Assembly: GCA_913058475.1 (NCBI GenBank)
Contig: CAJXQA010000002.1
Span: 1 to 64,000 of the forward strand
Direction of reading: 5' to 3'
Length of the DNA stretch: 64,000 nucleotides
Source of the DNA: an uncultured Nitrosomonadales bacterium
GTDB lineage: Bacteria > Pseudomonadota > Gammaproteobacteria > Burkholderiales > Methylophilaceae
Shown: in pieces, positions 46,518-54,476 of the stretch
Numbering within the stretch: the stretch's first letter is position 1
How the letters are laid out: every line of letters begins with the position of its first letter
Made by a program: the position numbers and the translations under genes
The notes under the pieces: generated by a model
Database searches by the model: none
The model's input: only the letters and a program-made list of their open reading frames with translations
What the model was told of the DNA's origin: nothing

Positions 46518-47198
46518 TTAGGAGGTCTTTGGAGATGCTTTTTTAGGCTTATCTTTTTCCTTAGTGAGCGCTTCAATTGCTCTTTCTTGTTTTGCAACCT
46601 TATTAATGAGCGCTTGGATTGATTTAACCATCGGATCATCTTCATCTTTACCGACAGCATAAGGCCTAAAGGTTGACCCTTTTTTAGTTTCCTTAATAGC
46701 TCGCGCAGGGATTCCAACGACCGTCGCATCTTTCATTACGTCACTAACAACCACCGCATTCGAACCAATTCTAGCTCCTGCTTTAATCGTAATAGGGCCT
46801 AAAACCTTTGCTCCCGCACCAATAACCACTTTATTTTCAAGTGTTGGGTGTCTTTTACCTTGTTTCCAGGAAGTTCCACCTAAAGTGACCCCATGGTAAA
46901 GCGTGCAATCATCTCCAATAATTGAGGTTTCACCAATCACCACACCCATACCATGATCAATAAAACACCTTCTTCCAATTTGTGCACCTGGATGAATTTC
47001 AATCCCAGTTAGAAACCTACTGATATGAGATAAAAATCTGCCCAACCAAAAAAGCTTAATTGACCACAGTTTATGAGAAAGCCGATGAATTAAAATGGCA
47101 TGCACACCCGGATATGTAGTCAATATTTCTAGATAAGATCGGGCTGCCGGATCTCTTTCAAAAACAATGGAAAGGTCTTCTTTAAATTTTTTAAACAT
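46518..47198 (-). CDS. cysE: Serine acetyltransferase
   Basis: CysE acetylates serine to O-acetylserine, the precursor of cysteine. The 226-residue protein has the N-terminal helical part ([28 protein letters not shown]) and the left-handed beta-helix of hexapeptide repeats with catalytic His: [25 protein letters not shown] and [19 protein letters not shown]. The Lys-rich tail is variable. It sits before the isc genes, so cysteine supply is next to the desulfurases that consume it, and the order trmJ-cysE-iscR is common in betaproteobacteria. Confidence 0.95.
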   Translation of the reverse strand: MFKKFKEDLSIVFERDPAARSYLEILTTYPGVHAILIHRLSHKLWSIKLFWLGRFLSHISRFLTGIEIHPGAQIGRRCFIDHGMGVVIGETSIIGDDCTLYHGVTLGGTSWKQGKRHPTLENKVVIGAGAKVLGPITIKAGARIGSNAVVVSDVMKDATVVGIPARAIKETKKGSTFRPYAVGKDEDDPMVKSIQALINKVAKQERAIEALTKEKDKPKKASPKTS

Positions 47199-47252
47199 AA
47201 TGGTTTTTTGATATTTTAATTTAGATTCTTACAAATATTGTCTCATAAAAAT

Positions 47253-47996
47253 TTACGTTTTATCTTTAATTTTTTTTTGTATTTCGGTCAGTATGCCTCT
47301 CAATATATTCACCTCATCTTTCTCCATAGTGGTTCGATTGAATAGTAATCGAAGTCTTTGCATCAATCGTTCTCCTTGTATTTTTTTTAAAAAACCAATT
47401 TCAGTCAAAAGCTTTTCTAGATGAATATAGAAGCCATTTTGAATTTCATGTGTGACTAACTCATTTTTTTTTGGCGGTTGAATTATTTGATTATCTTCAC
47501 TTAAGTTCATACGAAGTTCATAGCAAATAATTTGAACAGCCTGGGCGAGGTTTAGGGATGAGTAATTTTCATTGGAATTGATGTAACCGAGCACATGGCA
47601 ATGCTTTATCTCATCATTCGATAACCCATTGGTTTCATTACCAAACAGGAGCGCTATTTTCTTACTGTGGGATTCACTTTTGAGCCCCTTAGCGATTTCT
47701 CTAATGTTTTGGTGCGGTTGGGAAAGTTCTCTTTGTCTTGCGGTAAATCCAATAATTAAATGACTATCTTTTAAAGCGTCTTCTATGGAATTCACAATAG
47801 TTGCATTTGCGAGTATATCTTCGGCCCCGGCTGCCAATGCGCCGGCATCAGGATGGGGGAATTGCTTTGGATTTACGAGTGTTAGATGCTCAAAGCCCAT
47901 GGTTTTGATGGCGCGTGCAGTTGACCCAATATTGCCAGGATGGCTGGTTCGACAAAGCACAATTTTAAATGGATCATAATTTATTTTGGTTGACAT
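47253..47996 (-). CDS. trmJ: tRNA (cytidine/uridine-2'-O-)-methyltransferase TrmJ
   Basis: TrmJ methylates the ribose of position 32 in several tRNAs. The ATG at 47996 gives MSTKINYDPFKIVLCRTSHPGNIGSTARA, the family opening. The 247-residue SPOUT protein has IKTMGFEHLTLVNPKQFPHP (motif 1 region), LLFGNETNGLSNDEI (motif 2) and NYSSLNLAQAVQIICYEL (motif 3). It is divergent from suhB, a standard pairing. The longer open frame upstream overlaps suhB and is not expected to be translated. Confidence 0.95.
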   Translation of the reverse strand: MSTKINYDPFKIVLCRTSHPGNIGSTARAIKTMGFEHLTLVNPKQFPHPDAGALAAGAEDILANATIVNSIEDALKDSHLIIGFTARQRELSQPHQNIREIAKGLKSESHSKKIALLFGNETNGLSNDEIKHCHVLGYINSNENYSSLNLAQAVQIICYELRMNLSEDNQIIQPPKKNELVTHEIQNGFYIHLEKLLTEIGFLKKIQGERLMQRLRLLFNRTTMEKDEVNILRGILTEIQKKIKDKT

Positions 47997-48063
47997 CAAA
48001 TTTCTCTGTAAAATAAGTTCGGAAGTTATAACTGCAATTTTACCATTTAAATTTAAGGCCCTT

Positions 48064-48870
48064 ATGCACCCGTTACTCAATATCGCAATTAAAGCTGCCA
48101 GAAGAGCTGGCTCCATTATCACTCGTGCTTCAGAGGATATCAGCTCATTAACCATTACTAGTAAAAATATGAATGATTTTGTGAGTGAGGTCGATATAGC
48201 ATCCGAGAAGGAAATTATTCGGGTACTGAAACAAGCTTATCCTGATTATGGTTTCATCGCTGAGGAAAGTGGTTTATCAGAAAAAAAAGAGAATATGTGG
48301 ATCATTGACCCACTTGATGGCACAACGAATTTTTTGCATAACATCCCACAATATTGTGTATCCATAGCCCTTAAGCAAAAGGACGAAATTACCCACGCGG
48401 TTGTTTATGACCCCAATAGAAATGATCTTTTTACAGCTTCTAAAGGGCAGGGCGCTTACTTAAACGATAGAAGAATGCGAGTGTCTAAAACTCAAAAGCT
48501 TCAAGATTCAATTATTGGAACAGGCATTCCTTTTAGAGATTTTACTTATCTCCCCCAATATCTTGTCATACTGGAAGAGATTGTTAAGAAATCATCAGGC
48601 ATTAGACGACCTGGGTCTGCCGCACTTGATTTGGCTTATGTTGCTGCAGGTTGGTTTGATGGATTTTGGGAAATTGACTTATCAACATGGGATGTCGCTG
48701 CAGGTGGTCTTCTTGTATCAGAGGCAGGTGGTATCGTGAGTGATTTTGATGAAAAAAATAATTGGTTGTTGACGGGCAATATTGTGGCAACTAATCCAAA
48801 AATCTACGACCCATTAATTAAAATAATTCAACAACATGTTCCAGAAGAGTTGAGAATAAAAGATTCATAA
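48064..48870 (+). CDS. suhB: Inositol-1-monophosphatase family protein SuhB
   Basis: SuhB-type proteins hydrolyse inositol 1-phosphate in vitro and take part in the NusA-containing rRNA antitermination complex. The 268-residue protein begins MHPLLNIAIKAARRAGS and has the metal-binding EESG, WIIDPLDGTTNFLHNIPQYCVSIAL and WDVAAGGLLVSEAGG. An upstream in-frame extension is discounted because the ATG at 48064 gives the usual family start. It is divergent from trmJ. Confidence 0.95.
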   Translation: MHPLLNIAIKAARRAGSIITRASEDISSLTITSKNMNDFVSEVDIASEKEIIRVLKQAYPDYGFIAEESGLSEKKENMWIIDPLDGTTNFLHNIPQYCVSIALKQKDEITHAVVYDPNRNDLFTASKGQGAYLNDRRMRVSKTQKLQDSIIGTGIPFRDFTYLPQYLVILEEIVKKSSGIRRPGSAALDLAYVAAGWFDGFWEIDLSTWDVAAGGLLVSEAGGIVSDFDEKNNWLLTGNIVATNPKIYDPLIKIIQQHVPEELRIKDS

Positions 48871-48912
48871 GATATTAAATATTCATCTATTAACTATTAA
48901 ATAAGGATTGAC

Positions 48913-48981
48913 ATGGGAAACAGAGATAAAAAGAAAGAATCAAAAGGTAAACCAAAAAAAGAAAAAGCTCCTAAGGTATAA
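48913..48981 (+). CDS. Small lysine-rich protein (22 residues)
   Basis: A very short open frame: ATG at 48913, TAA at 48979-48981, with AAGGA (48903-48907) at a good distance ahead. The product begins MGNRDKKKESKG, is rich in Lys and Pro, and has no hydrophobic stretch. Short Lys-rich ORFs of the form MGN/MAN-x-D/N-K...KPKKEK are known as hypothetical proteins in many proteobacteria, which is why I think this one is expressed. It may be cotranscribed with suhB, which ends 42 bases upstream. Function is unknown. Confidence 0.55.
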   Translation: MGNRDKKKESKGKPKKEKAPKV

Positions 48982-49103
48982 CATTCCCCTCTAGCTAATG
49001 CTTCAAGCTATTTAAAATACATTATTGAAATATTTTTTTAAGGGCTTATGTATTTTGGAAAAACCGAGAATTGAAAGTTCATTGCATAAATGTATATCAT
49101 TCT

Positions 49104-49982
49104 TTAGCTTCTGGGTCTCTTGTATATAAATAATAATAAAAGCCCGAATAATATTAAACCAAATCCTATTGTTTCAAATTTGTTTGGTATTTCATTCAAC
49201 AAAAACCAAGCAGATATTGCCGCAGCAATTGGGGTTAAAAAGGTGAGCATAGACACGAGCGTTGCTTTTAGATATTTCAATGCATAAAACCACAATAAAT
49301 ACGCAATAGCATTAACGAAAACGATATTAAATAGTACAATCCACAGAAAATATGGTGTCCAGGTGGTCTGTTGCGATGGTAAAAGTAAAGCGATCCCCAA
49401 TAATGGAATAGATCCCCATAGCATTTGCCATGCAGTCATCGTGATAAGGTCCATATTCGGATGTTTATGATGGATACGTTTAGATAAAATAGCGCCAATA
49501 GCCCATGAGAATCCTGATGCTAATGCAAGACAAGTACTGCGAATATTGTTGTCCATATTGAAAGGATCAAAAATAAAACCAATACCTAGAAAGCATACAA
49601 ATACAGAAATCCATTGGTAGGTGGTGAGTTTTTCTTGCAATAAGGGCCATGCCATGATGGCTACCCACATAGGCATGGTGAAAGTTAAAATTGCTGTTTT
49701 ACCGACACCCCCTTCAACTAGCGCCCAAATTAAAAAACCTGTAAAGCCAGCTGTTTGGAACAAACCTAAAATAAATAGTTTTGTCATTTCTTTTGTTGCG
49801 ATGGGTTTACGTAAAAGTATGAGGATAATAAATAAAACAATTGCACCAAAAAAATTGCGTAGAGTTGCAAATGTTGCTGGACTTGAAAATAATAATGCTT
49901 CTTTCATAAAGGGATAATTAACACCCCATATTAGAGAGAGCAATACGACCCCTCCGATAGCTATTAATTTTTTATTTATCAT
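49104..49982 (-). CDS. EamA/DMT-family transporter
   Basis: Inner-membrane protein of the drug/metabolite transporter superfamily: 292 residues and about ten membrane segments in two EamA repeats (first repeat opening LSLIWGVNYPFMKEALLFSSPATFATLRN, second around ALASGFSWAIGAILSKRIHH). Such proteins export amino acids, nucleobases or other metabolites; the substrate is not evident here. I use the ATG at 49982; a TTG at 49991 is also possible. Neither has a clear ribosome site. It stands alone, pointing away from slyD with a weak gap between. Confidence 0.88.
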   Translation of the reverse strand: MINKKLIAIGGVVLLSLIWGVNYPFMKEALLFSSPATFATLRNFFGAIVLFIILILLRKPIATKEMTKLFILGLFQTAGFTGFLIWALVEGGVGKTAILTFTMPMWVAIMAWPLLQEKLTTYQWISVFVCFLGIGFIFDPFNMDNNIRSTCLALASGFSWAIGAILSKRIHHKHPNMDLITMTAWQMLWGSIPLLGIALLLPSQQTTWTPYFLWIVLFNIVFVNAIAYLLWFYALKYLKATLVSMLTFLTPIAAAISAWFLLNEIPNKFETIGFGLILFGLLLLFIYKRPRS

Positions 49983-50053
49983 AAGGGACAAGATTTATTT
50001 AGTTTTGAGTTAACTGGATATCGAAGTTACAACGATATGATTCTTGATCAAAT

Positions 50054-50533
50054 TTAGTGTTGATGACCGCCAGACCCATGAACATGTTTATGGGCAATTT
50101 CTTCATCTTTAGCTGACCGCACATCCTCAATTGTGGCAAGAAAGCTAATTTTTTGACCTGCCCATGGATGATTTCCATCTACCTCTACTTTGCCATCAGC
50201 AATACTCTTAATGTAATAAATAATCACCTCACCTTTTTCATCTTCACCCTCAAAAGCCATTCCTTCTTTGAGTTGTGATTCAGGGAATGCGCTAGTTGGT
50301 TCTAATTGAACTAATCCAGGATCATATTCTCCGAATGCTTCAGCTGGTTCAAGCGCAATTTCAATTTTATCCCCTTTACTTTTATTATGGATCGCCTCTT
50401 CTACTTTTGGAAAAATTTGATCATACCCACCATGAAGATAGGTAACAGGTTCCTTACTTGATTCAAGTAAATTGTTATCAGCATCACGAATTTCGTAACT
50501 CATCTTAACTACAGTATTCATAGAAATTTTCAT
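50054..50533 (-). CDS. slyD: FKBP-type peptidyl-prolyl isomerase SlyD-like
   Basis: A cytoplasmic prolyl isomerase and chaperone. The 159-residue protein has the SlyD layout: the split FKBP domain (VVKMSYEIRDADNNLLESSKEPVTYLHGGYDQIFPKVEEAIHNKSKGDK), with an inserted flap domain (about 65-125), and returning strand SFLATIEDVRSAKDEE. The C-terminal tail is short, His/Gly-rich (HKHVHGSGGHQH), compared with the longer metal-binding tail of Escherichia coli SlyD, so nickel binding is probably reduced. AAAGGT precedes the ATG. Confidence 0.92.
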   Translation of the reverse strand: MKISMNTVVKMSYEIRDADNNLLESSKEPVTYLHGGYDQIFPKVEEAIHNKSKGDKIEIALEPAEAFGEYDPGLVQLEPTSAFPESQLKEGMAFEGEDEKGEVIIYYIKSIADGKVEVDGNHPWAGQKISFLATIEDVRSAKDEEIAHKHVHGSGGHQH

Positions 50534-50610
50534 TATTTTTACCTTTTATATTTGAGTTATTAAATATTAAGATTGCACTTAAATTGTTCTCTTTGACAAG
50601 GGATAAGTCT

Positions 50611-52209
50611 TTATTGGTTTTTGTATTCTTGCGGTTCTAAAATGGTATTTTTCGCTATTTTAGCAGTTTTTGGAAAATCTTTACTATAGTGCAAACCTCG
50701 ACTTTCTTTTCTTTCTATTGAAGAAAGAACAATCAATTCAGCAACTTGCAATAAATTTCTTAACTCAATAAGGTTAGAGGAAATCTTAAAGTTCTTATAA
50801 AATTCACCAACCTCATCCCTCAACATATTTATGCGATGCAGCGCTCTAGATAATCGCTTGTTGGTCCTAACAATCCCGACATAATTCCACATAAACCTTC
50901 TCAATTCATTCCAAGTATGTGTAATCAAAACTTCTTCATCAGCATCTGTCACACGACTTTCATCCCATTTTGGTAGTGGGTGATCATGTGTGAAATCATT
51001 ATTTAAAATAGATGATGATGCAGTTGAAGAAAAAACTAAACATTCTAATAATGAGTTACTTGCCAAGCGGTTTGCCCCGTGAAGACCTGTACAAGAGACT
51101 TCACCAATGGCATAAAGCTGATTAATATTTGTTTTTCCTGCACGGTCAGTCATTATTCCACCACAAGTATAATGAGCGGCTGGAACAACAGGGATTGGTT
51201 CTTTGGTTATATCAATACCTCGATCTAAACAGCGCTTATAAATCATCGGAAACCTTTTTTGGATAAAGTCTGTGGGTTTATGGCTAATATTTAAGTACAC
51301 ACATTCCAATCCCTTTTGTTTCATTTCATAATCAATTGCTCGAGCAACGACATCACGAGGTGCCAAATCACCCCTGTCATCATATTTTTCCATGAATGTT
51401 TCGCCACCTGGAAGCACTAACTTTGCTCCTTCTCCCCTCAAAGTTTCAGAGATAAGGAAGGATCTATCTTTTTCATCAAACAGGCAGGTGGGGTGAAATT
51501 GAACAAATTCCATATTTGCCACCTTGCATCCTGCGCGCCAACCCATTGCTATACCATCACCTGTGCTGACATCAGGGTTGGTGGTATAGAGATAAACTTT
51601 ACTTGCGCCACCTGTTGCCAGAACAATATTATTTGACGTAAATGTTTCAACGTGATTATTTTGATTATTTAAGACGTAAGCCCCAAGGCAGGTATTTGTC
51701 TTCATATCAATTTTCATTTTGTCTGATGTGATGATATCCACGGCGATATGGTGCTCTAGAACGGTGATATTAGGATGAGATAAAATTCTCTTAATTAAGT
51801 GCTCCTGGATTGCTTTGCCTGTGGTATCGGCAACATGAGCAATCCTCATCTGGGAGTGACCCCCCTCACGAGTGAGATGTAAATCATCACTTTGTTTATT
51901 TTTTGTAAAATTAACGCCGAGGTTCATGAGCCAATCGAGGGCGTCTTCACTGCTACTAGCAACGAATTCTGTGATGGCCTCATCGCACAGTCCAGCGCCA
52001 GCATTCTTAGTATCGTTAATGTGTGAGTAAATAGGATCTTCGGTTGATATGGCCGCAGCAACACCACCTTGCGCCCAATGGCTAGAACTTTCGGTCAATT
52101 CTGTTTTGCAAACAATGCCAATACGCTTATGATCAGCTAACTTTAAAGCGGTGGCTAAGCCTGCTAGACCACTACCAATAATTAATACGTCAAAATTCTT
52201 ATTCTTCAT
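50611..52209 (-). CDS. nadB: L-aspartate oxidase
   Basis: NadB oxidises L-aspartate to iminoaspartate, the first step of de novo NAD synthesis. The 532-residue flavoprotein has the FAD-binding DVLIIGSGLAGLATALKLA, SSHWAQGGVAAAIS, HTDDTKNAG-type ligand loop (SHINDTKNAGAGLCDE), EFVQFHPTCL, the catalytic Arg region in YTCGGIMTDRAG, and GLHGANRLASNSLLECLVF. Its divergence from rpoE is a conserved arrangement in beta- and gammaproteobacteria. With nadK at 16 kb, both ends of NAD(P) metabolism are represented. Confidence 0.96.
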   Translation of the reverse strand: MKNKNFDVLIIGSGLAGLATALKLADHKRIGIVCKTELTESSSHWAQGGVAAAISTEDPIYSHINDTKNAGAGLCDEAITEFVASSSEDALDWLMNLGVNFTKNKQSDDLHLTREGGHSQMRIAHVADTTGKAIQEHLIKRILSHPNITVLEHHIAVDIITSDKMKIDMKTNTCLGAYVLNNQNNHVETFTSNNIVLATGGASKVYLYTTNPDVSTGDGIAMGWRAGCKVANMEFVQFHPTCLFDEKDRSFLISETLRGEGAKLVLPGGETFMEKYDDRGDLAPRDVVARAIDYEMKQKGLECVYLNISHKPTDFIQKRFPMIYKRCLDRGIDITKEPIPVVPAAHYTCGGIMTDRAGKTNINQLYAIGEVSCTGLHGANRLASNSLLECLVFSSTASSSILNNDFTHDHPLPKWDESRVTDADEEVLITHTWNELRRFMWNYVGIVRTNKRLSRALHRINMLRDEVGEFYKNFKISSNLIELRNLLQVAELIVLSSIERKESRGLHYSKDFPKTAKIAKNTILEPQEYKNQ

Positions 52210-52228
52210 TTTTTTATTAAATAATTTA

Positions 52229-52256
52229 GGAACTTTTAATAATATCAGTAGTCTTT
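52229..52256 (+). promoter_or_regulatory. Sigma-E-type promoter of rpoE
   Basis: GGAACTT (52229-52235) equals the sigma-E -35 consensus; after 15 bases comes GTCTTT (52251-52256), close to the GTCnAA-type -10. It lies 36 bases before the rpoE ATG, consistent with autoactivation of the operon. Confidence 0.65.
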
Positions 52257-52291
52257 TTAAAGTCTCTTAAATAAAAAGAAAGAAGTCATAT

Positions 52292-52981
52292 ATGCAACCA
52301 TTAAAAGTCGTTTCTGATAATTCTACAGTGTACAATAGCCCGAATAATAAACTAGATAATTCGAAGATGGAAATTAAACCTGTAAATCCCGATAGAGCGC
52401 TAGACCAAAAGTTGGTCGAGAAAGCTCAAAAAGGTGACAAACAAGCTTTTAGCTTATTGGTAGAAAAATATCAGCTTAAGCTATATCGTTTGATATCAAG
52501 AATGGTTCGTGATCAATCAGAGATAGATGACATTGTTCAAGATTCCTTCATTAAAGCTTATAGAGCTATTGGTAATTTTCGAGGTGATAGTGCTTTTTAC
52601 ACCTGGCTTTATAGAATTGGTATCAATACAGCAAAGAATCATTTAGTGTCGCTAGGTAAAAGACCGAAGGCAATGGATTCAAATGAAATTGAAGAGATGG
52701 AAAATTATGAATCGATGTCTGAATTAAGAGTTTCAGAAACACCAGAATCGACCATGATGTCCAATCAGATTGCTGCAACAGTTAATGGCGCGATTCAGAA
52801 TCTCCCTGATGAATTAAGAGAGGCAATATCACTCAGAGAAATAGATGGTTTATGTTACGAGGAAATTGCTGAATTAATGGATTGTCCGATTGGGACAGTT
52901 CGTTCAAGAATATTTAGAGCACGTGAGACAATTGCAGAAAAACTTAAACCATTAATCGAAACAACTAATAAACGTTGGTAA
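52292..52981 (+). CDS. rpoE: RNA polymerase sigma factor RpoE (sigma-E)
   Basis: Extracytoplasmic-function sigma factor that responds to misfolded outer-membrane proteins. The 229-residue protein has sigma region 2 (LDQKLVEKAQKGDKQAFSLLVEKYQ to DQSEIDDIVQDSFIKAYRAIGNFRG-DSAFYTWLYRIG) and region 4 (LPDELREAISLREIDGLCYEEIAELMDCPIGTVRSRIFRARE). The N-terminus has about 35 residues more than usual before region 2; an alternative start at Met26 (52367) lacks a ribosome site. It heads rpoE-rseA-rseB-degP. Confidence 0.96.
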   Translation: MQPLKVVSDNSTVYNSPNNKLDNSKMEIKPVNPDRALDQKLVEKAQKGDKQAFSLLVEKYQLKLYRLISRMVRDQSEIDDIVQDSFIKAYRAIGNFRGDSAFYTWLYRIGINTAKNHLVSLGKRPKAMDSNEIEEMENYESMSELRVSETPESTMMSNQIAATVNGAIQNLPDELREAISLREIDGLCYEEIAELMDCPIGTVRSRIFRARETIAEKLKPLIETTNKRW

Positions 52982-52999
52982 ACTAAGGAAATATAAGAA

Positions 53000-53458
53000 A
53001 TGAACGAAAAAATATCATCACTTTTTGATAGTGAAATAAATAATATAGAAGTAGATACGCTACTGGCTAAAAAAAATAAAATGGCTGGTGTGAGGTCCTC
53101 GATGTCAGAATACCAAATGATCAGCGATGTATTAAAGAAAAATACAGTATTACCAAAAAACAATCTAACTGACAAAATTATGTCAGCGATTGATGAAGAA
53201 CCGACTCAAATGGGCGGATTTATTAAAGCAAACTCGTCCAACACGGCAGTAGTTTCTTTTGAAATATGGCCTGTTTTGGGATCACTTGCTGTACTCGTTG
53301 TTATTGCTTCGACTGCATTCAATATTGAAGTGAATAGCGTCTCAACAAGCCAGTTTCTTGCTAAAGAAGATATACCAAAAGAAATTATTAATGCGCATCA
53401 TGCGGCAACAGCTAACAACATGAATTATTTTATTCAAGTTGGTGACTCTGCTAAATAG
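53000..53458 (+). CDS. rseA: Anti-sigma-E factor RseA
   Basis: RseA is the inner-membrane protein that sequesters RpoE until cleaved. The 152-residue protein has the cytoplasmic anti-sigma domain (MNEKISSLFDSEINNIEVDTLLAK, SSMSEYQMISDVLKK), one membrane segment (about 91-109, WPVLGSLAVLVVIASTAF) and a short periplasmic tail that lacks long conserved motifs. It lies 18 bases after rpoE and its stop abuts the rseB start. Assignment rests on topology, the N-terminal motif and position. Confidence 0.92.
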   Translation: MNEKISSLFDSEINNIEVDTLLAKKNKMAGVRSSMSEYQMISDVLKKNTVLPKNNLTDKIMSAIDEEPTQMGGFIKANSSNTAVVSFEIWPVLGSLAVLVVIASTAFNIEVNSVSTSQFLAKEDIPKEIINAHHAATANNMNYFIQVGDSAK

Positions 53459-54415
53459 ATGACATTATTTAAAAAACTACTAACTTTACTTCTACTTTTT
53501 CTTCCTCTTGCTGCCATCTCGATGGATGATCCATGGGATGTTCTAGAAGATTCAGCTAAGGCTTCACATGCGTTAAATTATGAGGGTGTTTTTCATAGTC
53601 AGTCATCAGCAGAGACAAATTCAACGCATGTAATTCATGCAAATATAGATAATAAAGAATATTGCTCACTTAAGATGTTAGATGGTGCGCCTAACGAAGT
53701 TTTTTGTGCTGGAGATTTGGTCTATGTAATTAATCAGGATGGCTTATTGATTAAGAAGAGAAAAAATCAATTTCTTTTCCCTTCTGTATTGCCTTCAGAT
53801 ATTAATCACCTTAAAAAAAATTATCAGCTATCTTTTGGTGAAAAGAAAAGAGTTGCAGACCGAATGGCTCAACTTATTGTGCTCAGAGCTAAAGACAATT
53901 TGAGATTCAATTACCACATTTGGATTGATGAGAAAAACTTTTTGCCGCTGAAGCTTGTCGTGACTGACAATAAAAATAAGATGATTGAGCAATCAACGTT
54001 TACAACCATTGCATTCAACAAAGAATTTAACAAAGAATTTAAAAAAGATATTTTTGAAAAAAATATCAACTTAGCTAAGCTTTACGCAACTAAAAATAAA
54101 TTTGTCGAGAATTATGTTTCCAACAAATTTTGGAATTTAAAAGATTTGCCAGCAGGTTTTAAGGAAGTTGACTTAATATCTCGAAGAGTAAATGGCTTAA
54201 ATCTGCTCGACTACCAATTGATATTTTCTGATGGACTTGCTTATGTTTCCTTATTTATTAGGCCTATCACAAGGGGTACAGAACCTAAAGAAGGCACAGT
54301 ATCAATTGGGTCAAATAACATCAGTGCTAAATACCAAGATGGTTACCAGATTATGTCGGTCGGCATGGTGCCACCTGAAACAGTTAACACCTTTAGTGGG
54401 TCAATAGAATTCTAA
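53459..54415 (+). CDS. rseB: Sigma-E regulatory protein RseB (MucB)
   Basis: Periplasmic RseB binds RseA and shields it from the DegS protease, tuning the sigma-E response. The 318-residue protein has a signal peptide (about 1-20), the LolA-like N-terminal domain (WDVLEDSAKASHALNYEGVFHS) and the C-terminal MucB domain (LPAGFKEVDLISRRV, VSLFIRPITRGTEPKEGTVSIGSNNISAKYQDGYQIMSVGMVPPETV). Its ATG follows the rseA TAG with no gap. A weak hairpin follows before degP. Confidence 0.94.
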   Translation: MTLFKKLLTLLLLFLPLAAISMDDPWDVLEDSAKASHALNYEGVFHSQSSAETNSTHVIHANIDNKEYCSLKMLDGAPNEVFCAGDLVYVINQDGLLIKKRKNQFLFPSVLPSDINHLKKNYQLSFGEKKRVADRMAQLIVLRAKDNLRFNYHIWIDEKNFLPLKLVVTDNKNKMIEQSTFTTIAFNKEFNKEFKKDIFEKNINLAKLYATKNKFVENYVSNKFWNLKDLPAGFKEVDLISRRVNGLNLLDYQLIFSDGLAYVSLFIRPITRGTEPKEGTVSIGSNNISAKYQDGYQIMSVGMVPPETVNTFSGSIEF

Positions 54416-54440
54416 GGGTGATTAAAAAAAAGCTTCACCC
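54416..54440 (+). terminator. Possible weak terminator between rseB and degP
   Basis: GGGTGA (54416-54421) and TCACCC (54435-54440) form a 6-bp stem with a 13-base loop, followed by T-rich sequence from 54446. The stem is short and the loop long, so partial attenuation of degP relative to rseB is the most I would claim. Confidence 0.4.
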
Positions 54441-54476
54441 AGTAATTTTTAATTAAACCATTAAAAGGATTCTATT

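Noticed and set aside
47997..48155. N-terminal extension of trmJ
   Set aside because: It overlaps the divergent suhB coding region and has no family similarity; the ATG at 47996 gives the standard start.
48982..49103. Gap between the small lysine-rich ORF and the EamA gene
   Set aside because: Only a 5-bp TAGCT/AGCTA pairing and AT-rich sequence; no terminator, RNA or further ORF that I can support.
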